64,000 bases of DNA. Source: Butyricicoccus pullicaecorum. Lineage in GTDB: Bacteria; Bacillota; Clostridia; Oscillospirales; Butyricicoccaceae. The notes under the pieces are model-generated. The model did not search any database. It was not told the DNA's origin and saw only the letters and a list, made by a program, of their open reading frames with translations. Made by a program: the position numbers and the translations under genes. How positions within the stretch are numbered: the stretch's first letter is position 1; each line of letters opens with the position of its first letter. Shown here in pieces: positions 58,134 through 64,000 of this stretch. The stretch covers positions 1 through 64,000 of the forward strand of contig JAGZIY010000002.1 of NCBI GenBank assembly GCA_018365995.1, written 5' to 3'.

Positions 58134-60530
58134 TCATCGAAACTCCACCACGGTCACACCCATTTCTCCCTCACCAAACACGCCATTACGCACTGTCTTG
58201 CAGAACTTATTTCGCTTTAAGTGGGACTGAATGGCAGCACGAAGGGTTCCTGTTCCCTTGCCATGGATAATCCGCACGCTCGGAAGCTTACTCATGAGTG
58301 CAGAGGAAATAAACTGATCCACTTCCAAAATCGCCTCCTCTGCGCAAAGTCCACGCACATCGATTTCGCTGGGTGCAGCCTGCACACGCAGTTCCCGCAC
58401 ACCATGTCCTGCGCCGCTTGTCGGCTTTTTCGAGACCGTCTTACTCTCTTTCTTTTTGAGTGGGCGTATTTCCTCCACCCGCACCATCATCTTCATGATG
58501 CCTGCCTGTACCTGCACGTTCCCTTCCGCATCTGGCGCTTTGAGTACGGTTGCCGTCACACCTGACACATTTAAAAGCTGTACTTCATCCCCAGCCTTCA
58601 GATTTTGCACCACATTGGGATCAACCGTGTGCTTCTGCCGTGCCTTACCGCGCAGTTCAGTTTCCGTTTGTGTAATAATACCACGAAGTGCGGTCTTTGC
58701 CGCAGATAAATTCGCATCTGCTGCCGACTTCTGCGCCTGTTTTTTCATATCCTCGAGTTCGTCAAAGACCGTTTCGGCTGCCATACGGGCATCCTTCAAA
58801 ATACGGTCGGCCTTGAGACGCGCATTTTCCAGAATCCGGTCGGTTTCATCTTGTGTTTTGTCACGCAGATTTTCCGCCTTATCTCGTTCGCTTTGTGCAG
58901 ATGCCCGCAGACGTTCCGCCTCTGCTTTATATTTTTCCAGCTGTCGGCGCTCTTTTTCCAGTTCTACAAGCACATCTTCAAACCGAGTGTTCTCATTCGA
59001 AATCTGCGCCTTTGCGTGCTCCAATATCGCTGGCTGCAATCCCAGACGTGCCGCAATGGCAAACGCATTGGACTTGCCCGGAATACCCGTCAGCAAGCGA
59101 TAGGTTGGGCGCAGCGTGCTGACATCGAACTCACAGGAAGCGTTTTCTACGCCTTCTGTTATCAGTGCAAAGGTCTTAAGTTCAGAATAATGCGTAGTTG
59201 CTGCAACCCGTGCACCCATTTGTCTGGCATAGCCGATCACCGAAACTGCTAACGCCGCACCTTCGACCGGGTCGGTTCCCGCACCCAACTCATCGAACAA
59301 AACCAAATCACCGCGTGCGCACTTTTCCATGATTCCCACAATGGTCTTCATATGCGAGGAAAAGGTAGACAAACTCTGTTCAATTGACTGTTCATCGCCG
59401 ATATCTGCATAGACATTTTCAAAGATACAAACCTCGGACAACTCATTTGCCGGAATATGCAGACCGGATTGCGCCATCAAACACAAAAGTCCCAGCGTCT
59501 TGATGGATACCGTCTTGCCCCCTGTATTTGGACCTGTGATCACCAAAGTATCATAGGCATCACCAATCGCAATGTCAATCGGAACTGCCTGCTTTTGATC
59601 CAACAATGGATGCCGTGCACGCTGCAAATTCACACGATACTGTTCTGTCAGCTGCGGCTCACTTGCATTGAGTTGAAAAGACAGCTTGGCACGTGCAAAA
59701 ATGAAGTCAAAGGTACAGAGGGCTTCATAATCCTCTTGGAGAGAGTCTGCGCACTGTGCAACCTCCGCAGACAGCGCCGCCAAAATCCGCTCGATTTCCT
59801 GCTGCTCTCGTCCCTCCAAGACCTTCAGCTGATTATTGATTTCTACCACCTGAGCAGGTTCTACAAAGATGGTTGCACCCGTTCCCGAGGTATCATGCAC
59901 AAGTCCCGGCACGTCTCCGCGATGCTCCGCCTTTACCGGAACAACAAAACGCCCATTGCGCTGGGTAATAATGGCTTCCTGTAAGTATTTTGCACGTTCA
60001 CCCGAAATCAGACGCCCGAGCGTCTCACGCACCCTGCCGCCGATCCGACGCATTTCACGCCGAATCGAAGCAAGTTCTGCCGAAGCGCCATCTGCCATTT
60101 CCTCCTCGGATAAAATCGATGTGGTGATGGATTCCTCCAGCGCACGGTTTCCAGATAGACGGTGATAAATCGTAGTGAGTGTTGTTTTTTCTTCCTGCTC
60201 GGCAAAATATGCCTGCATAAGTCTGGACGCCTGCAAGAGCGATGCCACATTCAAAAGTTCCCGCATATTGAGCACGCCGCCTATCTCACACCGGCGTAGT
60301 GCAGCGGTAATATCCCGAATTCCTCCTAATGTTGGACTGCCATTTCTGACCATCATATTCTTTGCGTCTGTTGTCTGACGCAAAGAAAGCGCTGCATCCT
60401 CCCGATCGGAAATCGGGCGCAGTGCAAGCGCAAGCTCACGTCCATGTGCCGAAACCGTCTGTGCTGCAAGCAGCTCTAAAACGGTAAAATATTCCAATGT
60501 ACGAAGTGATTTTTCTGCCAATCGGTTCAT
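58134..60530 (-). CDS. mutS2: Endonuclease MutS2
   Basis: 798-residue MutS paralogue acting on recombination intermediates or stalled ribosomes. The ATPase Walker A is GPNTGGKTVS, followed by DELGAGTDPVEGAALA (Walker B) and a long coiled-coil. The C-terminal Smr nuclease domain is intact (IDVRGLCAEEAI and IIHGKGTGTLR). Overlaps the recO stop by 4 bp. Confidence 0.97.
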   Translation of the reverse strand: MNRLAEKSLRTLEYFTVLELLAAQTVSAHGRELALALRPISDREDAALSLRQTTDAKNMMVRNGSPTLGGIRDITAALRRCEIGGVLNMRELLNVASLLQASRLMQAYFAEQEEKTTLTTIYHRLSGNRALEESITTSILSEEEMADGASAELASIRREMRRIGGRVRETLGRLISGERAKYLQEAIITQRNGRFVVPVKAEHRGDVPGLVHDTSGTGATIFVEPAQVVEINNQLKVLEGREQQEIERILAALSAEVAQCADSLQEDYEALCTFDFIFARAKLSFQLNASEPQLTEQYRVNLQRARHPLLDQKQAVPIDIAIGDAYDTLVITGPNTGGKTVSIKTLGLLCLMAQSGLHIPANELSEVCIFENVYADIGDEQSIEQSLSTFSSHMKTIVGIMEKCARGDLVLFDELGAGTDPVEGAALAVSVIGYARQMGARVAATTHYSELKTFALITEGVENASCEFDVSTLRPTYRLLTGIPGKSNAFAIAARLGLQPAILEHAKAQISNENTRFEDVLVELEKERRQLEKYKAEAERLRASAQSERDKAENLRDKTQDETDRILENARLKADRILKDARMAAETVFDELEDMKKQAQKSAADANLSAAKTALRGIITQTETELRGKARQKHTVDPNVVQNLKAGDEVQLLNVSGVTATVLKAPDAEGNVQVQAGIMKMMVRVEEIRPLKKKESKTVSKKPTSGAGHGVRELRVQAAPSEIDVRGLCAEEAILEVDQFISSALMSKLPSVRIIHGKGTGTLRAAIQSHLKRNKFCKTVRNGVFGEGEMGVTVVEFR

Positions 60531-61318
60531 TTTTTTGCTCCCAATATTCTTGAAATATCTCCCTCCACTTCGAGGGAGTGGTAAAATTTCAGACTTTCAA
60601 ATCCACGTTCTGCATGACAGAGCGCATAGGCTTCGCATAACTCTGTCAACTGTATCCGCGCTGCCCCAGATAAGGAAAACGCATAGACACGCGGGATTTC
60701 CTGTGTCAGGATATGCGAAAAAGCCGCCAATGTTGCAGGCGACAGACAAGCATATCCACATGTACCAAGCCGTGTGATGCACGCACCACAACGGCACACA
60801 CCGTCCTGCGGAGAAAACCAGACAGGCTCCATCGTCTGCGCACTGCACACAGAACACGCCGATAGATCCGGTGTATATCCGCTCTCTGCCATGAGTCTCA
60901 ATTCAAATGCCGCTTTGACGATCAGGCGATCCCGTTTTTGATCCGCAATGGCGCGCAGTGCATATAATAGCAGCCGAGTCACTGCTGGACTGTCTACCTC
61001 TGTGTCAGTCATATGTCCGGCAAGCTCTGCAAGATAACAGCATAGGGCATAATTTTCCATACTTTCGGTCACGCCCCAAAAAGATGCTATGAGATCCGCC
61101 TGTGTCAGAGTAAACTTTCCGCTGCGCCCTGCATACAGGGTCAGTTCGCTAAAACAAAACAGCCGCACGGCGTGCACCATACGCCCGCTGCGTCTGCGCA
61201 CACCTTTACATAGCACCTCTATGCGACGCCCCGCTTCTGTCAGTACTGTAATATACCGATCCTGATCTCCGAAATCATTTTCCCGAATGACCAGACCCTT
61301 GAGCGTTAGATGCTCCAT
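60527..61318 (-). CDS. recO: DNA repair protein RecO
   Basis: 263-residue mediator that loads RecA with RecR. N-terminal OB fold (LKGLVIRENDFGDQDRYITVLT), helical middle, and a zinc finger CSVC ... CRCGAC near residues 156-180. GAGGAG lies before the ATG at 61318, inside the preceding small gene. Stop overlaps mutS2. Confidence 0.95.
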   Translation of the reverse strand: MEHLTLKGLVIRENDFGDQDRYITVLTEAGRRIEVLCKGVRRRSGRMVHAVRLFCFSELTLYAGRSGKFTLTQADLIASFWGVTESMENYALCCYLAELAGHMTDTEVDSPAVTRLLLYALRAIADQKRDRLIVKAAFELRLMAESGYTPDLSACSVCSAQTMEPVWFSPQDGVCRCGACITRLGTCGYACLSPATLAAFSHILTQEIPRVYAFSLSGAARIQLTELCEAYALCHAERGFESLKFYHSLEVEGDISRILGAKK

Positions 61319-61415
61319 ATCGCTCCTCTTTGTCCTGTACCAGCCCGCGATATAGTAAATATGCCGCCGGCTCTCCTGTGTGGATAAATCGATCCCAGAA
61401 TGCTTGTACGTCCAT
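61275..61415 (-). CDS. yqzL: YqzL-like small protein
   Basis: 46-residue protein, too short for most gene callers. It begins MDVQAFWDRFIHTGEPAAYL and continues LYRGLVQDKEERYG, matching the pattern of YqzL proteins (a Trp followed by T-G-x-x-x-AYLLY), which lie between era and recO in Firmicutes. GAAAGGAG is correctly placed before the ATG, and the 3' end overlaps recO by 44 bp. Function unknown. Confidence 0.8.
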   Translation of the reverse strand: MDVQAFWDRFIHTGEPAAYLLYRGLVQDKEERYGASNAQGSGHSGK

Positions 61416-61502
61416 TAGAATCGCTCCTTTCAAGGCTTAGTCTGCCCCAAAGAATCCGACATAATGTTGGCAAATTCTGCATTCTATGTTTATTCTAAGC
61501 TA

Positions 61503-62396
61503 TTATTCGTCCTGATATCCAAAATTACGCATTTGATACTGATTGTTGCGCCAGTCCTCCTTAACCTTTATCCACAAATCCAGATAAACCTTACTGCCAA
61601 ACTCACGTTCCAGATCGCGGCGCGCAGACTCGCCGATGCGCTTAAGCATGACACCGTTCTTGCCGATGATAATGCCTTTATGACTTGCCTTTTCACAATA
61701 AATGGTTGCATAAATAGCAGTAACACCATTTTCACGCTTTTCCATCTTCTCAATACCAACCGCGACTCCATGCGGGACCTCCCGATCCAGCAGCCGCAGC
61801 ATTTTTTCGCGGATAATCTCTGCTGCCATCTGCTTTTCCGGCTGATCTGAAATCATGTCCTCCGGGAACAGCTGCGGTCCTTCCAGTGCAAATTTTTCAA
61901 ACTCACAAAGCAAATCGTCCAGCCCCTCACCTGTGCGGGCACAGACGGGAACAATGGCTGCAAATTCATGCTGTGCGGCATATGCTGCAATCACAGCAAG
62001 CAAATCTTCGTGCTTTACGGTATCGATTTTGTTTATGACAAGGATAGCCGGAATATTAGAAGCCTTGATTTGTGCAATCAGATTTTCCTCTGGGGCACCA
62101 ATATTGGCAACCGGCTCTACGACCAGCGCCGCAGCGTCAACCTCAGACACTGTATCCGCAACCACCTTGACCATGTAATCTCCCAGACGAGAACGCGGTT
62201 TATGCAGCCCCGGCGTATCCAGAAATACATACTGACAGCAGTCACGGTTAAGCAAGCCCGTGATCCGTGTACGGGTCGTCTGCGGTTTATCCGATACGAT
62301 TGCAACCTTGCGTCCAACCAGCTTATTGGTCAGTGTAGACTTTCCCACATTTGGTCTCCCGACCATCGAAATAATTGCAGTTTTTGTAATTTCCAT
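61503..62396 (-). CDS. era: GTPase Era
   Basis: 297-residue ribosome-assembly GTPase. G1 GRPNVGKSTL, G3 DTPGLH, G4 NKID, and the C-terminal KH domain with GVMLKRIGESARRDLE that binds the 3' end of 16S rRNA. Starts directly after the dgkA stop. Confidence 0.98.
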   Translation of the reverse strand: MEITKTAIISMVGRPNVGKSTLTNKLVGRKVAIVSDKPQTTRTRITGLLNRDCCQYVFLDTPGLHKPRSRLGDYMVKVVADTVSEVDAAALVVEPVANIGAPEENLIAQIKASNIPAILVINKIDTVKHEDLLAVIAAYAAQHEFAAIVPVCARTGEGLDDLLCEFEKFALEGPQLFPEDMISDQPEKQMAAEIIREKMLRLLDREVPHGVAVGIEKMEKRENGVTAIYATIYCEKASHKGIIIGKNGVMLKRIGESARRDLEREFGSKVYLDLWIKVKEDWRNNQYQMRNFGYQDE

Positions 62397-62861
62397 TTAT
62401 CTTTTCCTTCCAAATGCAAAAATAAACCACACAGCACAAGGCACCGATACCACAAGTGCTGTCAACAAAAAAATATGTGCCCGCAGCTGTCTCAAAACAG
62501 ACGGCAGGACAGGGAGAAAAAACAGCAATCCAATGATTGTACACGAAACCGCACATACAAACACAGCTGCCGCCGCAATATCCTTGGCATCGCGCACAGT
62601 ACGGTTGTATCCAGCCGATTTCCAGTCGCACAAATATTCGATTGCTGTGTTCATAAGTTCGGCACCCATCATCACCCCAAAACACAGTGCCAGCACTGCA
62701 CATTGTACCAATGATAACCTGCCTAAAAACGCGAAAATCGTTACATATCCTGCCGCAGTCAGGTGTATCCGAAAATTTCGTTCGCTTGCCATGCAAAGAC
62801 CGATTCCGCGAATGGCATATTGAAAGCTTTGGCGCAGCTTTCGAATTTCATGCCCCATCAT
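62397..62861 (-). CDS. dgkA: Diacylglycerol/undecaprenol kinase family protein
   Basis: 154-residue small membrane kinase of the DgkA family; Gram-positive members phosphorylate undecaprenol. The signature AELMNTAIEYLCD and RDAKDIAAAAVF are intact, with three to four membrane helices. Overlaps ybeY by 4 bp. Confidence 0.95.
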   Translation of the reverse strand: MMGHEIRKLRQSFQYAIRGIGLCMASERNFRIHLTAAGYVTIFAFLGRLSLVQCAVLALCFGVMMGAELMNTAIEYLCDWKSAGYNRTVRDAKDIAAAAVFVCAVSCTIIGLLFFLPVLPSVLRQLRAHIFLLTALVVSVPCAVWFIFAFGRKR

Positions 62862-63352
62862 ACCTTGCGCACCAGACCCAGTGCAGCAAGATTTTCTTCT
62901 TCCTTTTTGCGCATGAGCAGACGATCTGCTTCGTCTCGCTCATGGTCATATCCCAATAAATGTAAAACCGAATGTACGGTCAAAAATCCGCACTCACGTT
63001 CCGCAGAATGACCAAAATCTGCTGCCTGTTCACAAGCACGGTCATAATTCAAGACCATATCGCCCAGCATTACACAGTGGATTTCGGGGTCATATTCCAA
63101 CGGCTCCTGTGCTTCTCCGTTATAAAACGCATACATGGGAAAAGAGAGAACATCTGTCACCACATCTTTGTCCCGATATTCCGCATTCATCTGCCGAATG
63201 GTTTCTCCATCTACAATGGTGACATCAATGAACGCATCAAAGTCAATATCCTCCTGCAAAAGCACCTGCTCTGCACAAGAGGTGATCAGCTCGCATACTT
63301 CTGCTTCACGCGGCAGCTTAACCTCTGTCGTTACACGGATTCGATGACTCAT
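62858..63352 (-). CDS. ybeY: Endoribonuclease YbeY
   Basis: 164-residue metal-dependent RNase maturing 16S rRNA. The zinc site is H-x3-H-x5-H in HSVLHLLGYDHERD. The MNAEYRDKDVVTDVLSFP segment is diagnostic. Overlaps the phoH stop by 4 bp (ATGA). Confidence 0.97.
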   Translation of the reverse strand: MSHRIRVTTEVKLPREAEVCELITSCAEQVLLQEDIDFDAFIDVTIVDGETIRQMNAEYRDKDVVTDVLSFPMYAFYNGEAQEPLEYDPEIHCVMLGDMVLNYDRACEQAADFGHSAERECGFLTVHSVLHLLGYDHERDEADRLLMRKKEEENLAALGLVRKV

Positions 63353-64000
63353 CTTCTTCCCTCCAATCGACGTCTGAATGTACGCGGCGCACCGTCCTGC
63401 TTCGGGCTTTGCTTGCGGCGCATGGCAGGCTGCTCTCGATCACGCGGCTTTTTACGGCTTTCATAGTCTGCATACGCCTTAACGATCCGCTGTACCAGTT
63501 CATGCCGCACAACATCCTTATCTGTCAGATAGCACTGCGCAATATCTTCGACATTTTCCAGTACACGGCAAGCCTCTCTCAGTCCAGAGGTCTTTCCATC
63601 AGGCAGATCGACCTGTGTGATATCACCTGTAATCACCGCCTTGGAGCCGAAGCCAATACGAGTCAAAAACATTTTCATTTGTTCTGGTGTGGTATTCTGC
63701 GCCTCGTCCAAAATGATAAAGGAATCATCTAAGGTGCGTCCGCGCATATAGGCAAGCGGCGCCACCTCAATGGAGCCCTTTTCCATGTGTTTTTGAAAGG
63801 TTTCCGCGCCCATCATGTCAAACAGTCCATCATACAAAGGGCGTAGATAGGGATCGACCTTACTCTGTAAATCTCCGGGCAAAAATCCCAGCTTCTCCCC
63901 TGCCTCAACTGCTGGACGTGTCAAAATGATACGGGATACCTGCTTATCCCGAAACGCTGCGACCGCCGCCGCTACTGCGAGATAAGTTTTGCCGGTACCT
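63349..64000 (-). CDS. phoH: PhoH family ATPase (N-terminus outside the window)
   Basis: C-terminal part (about 217 residues visible) of a PhoH-like ATPase. The Walker A GTGKTYLA lies at the window edge and the Walker B is FIILDEAQN; ILTRPAVEAGEKLGFLPGDL is the family signature. The basic tail (KKPRDREQPAMRRKQ) is typical of RNA-associated PhoH2/YbeZ. It is the first visible gene of the phoH-ybeY-dgkA-era-yqzL-recO-mutS2 unit; the start lies beyond base 64000. Confidence 0.96.
   Translation of the reverse strand, partial: GTGKTYLAVAAAVAAFRDKQVSRIILTRPAVEAGEKLGFLPGDLQSKVDPYLRPLYDGLFDMMGAETFQKHMEKGSIEVAPLAYMRGRTLDDSFIILDEAQNTTPEQMKMFLTRIGFGSKAVITGDITQVDLPDGKTSGLREACRVLENVEDIAQCYLTDKDVVRHELVQRIVKAYADYESRKKPRDREQPAMRRKQSPKQDGAPRTFRRRLEGRR

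Overview
The window reads as a chromosomal stretch of a medium-GC, spore-lineage Clostridium-type Firmicute, probably a gut Oscillospirales relative (Butyricicoccus/Agathobaculum-like; this placement is an inference). The signs are strong AGGAGG ribosome binding sites, TTGACA-17-TATAAT promoters, Rho-independent terminators, a SpoVD-type PBP with PASTA domains, a GerMN lipoprotein, an HPr/Crh-type protein, a CD1871A-type CXXC microprotein and riboswitch-controlled nucleobase genes. There is no phage, IS element, integrase or CRISPR array. Most genes are housekeeping genes. The least ordinary material is in short regulatory RNAs, repeats and small proteins.

Layout. 0.3-7.3 kb (mostly minus): a HAD phosphatase, a lipoprotein, cysS, and a three-subunit xanthine-dehydrogenase-type molybdenum hydroxylase behind a hairpin-rich leader. 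7.5-9.9 kb (plus): a PsiE-like membrane protein, a DUF4250 protein, an inositol-monophosphatase-like enzyme and an unknown protein. 10.1-11.2 kb: rpsF-ssb-rpsR, then tRNA-Thr(CGU). 11.7-16.1 kb: an AraC regulator, lrgAB, glycogen phosphorylase. 16.3-21.7 kb: a 56-aa ORF, desulfoferrodoxin, a GerMN lipoprotein, DegV, an MTA/SAH-nucleosidase-like protein, a tandem hairpin repeat array, and a preQ1-I-riboswitch-controlled pair (radical SAM protein + YhhQ transporter) that looks like a queuosine salvage operon. 21.9-26.2 kb: an NSS transporter, a DUF2262-like protein, and a guanine-riboswitch-controlled guanine deaminase followed by a dCTP deaminase. 26.4-31.5 kb: proC, truA, a second copy of the hairpin repeat, a TlpA-like lipoprotein/CXXC microprotein/membrane ferredoxin module, pncB. 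31.8-39.7 kb: a complete argGHCJBDF operon with a candidate ARG box. 39.8-53.8 kb: corA, ftsZ and the dcw cluster (rsmH-ftsL-spoVD-murE-murF-mraY-ftsW-murG-ftsQ, without mraZ, murD or ftsA). 54.2-64 kb: rsmD-coaD-coiled-coil gene, uvrC, an HPr paralogue with Tyr at position 15, and phoH-ybeY-dgkA-era-yqzL-recO-mutS2.

How the genes fit together. Guanine deaminase (guanine to xanthine) and the xanthine dehydrogenase operon form consecutive steps of purine catabolism, and each has a structured 5' leader. The preQ1 riboswitch, YhhQ and the radical SAM protein point to scavenging of a 7-deazaguanine modification precursor. The arg operon makes arginine from glutamate by the cyclic (ArgJ) route. 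The dcw and ftsZ block builds meso-DAP-type peptidoglycan and the division septum.
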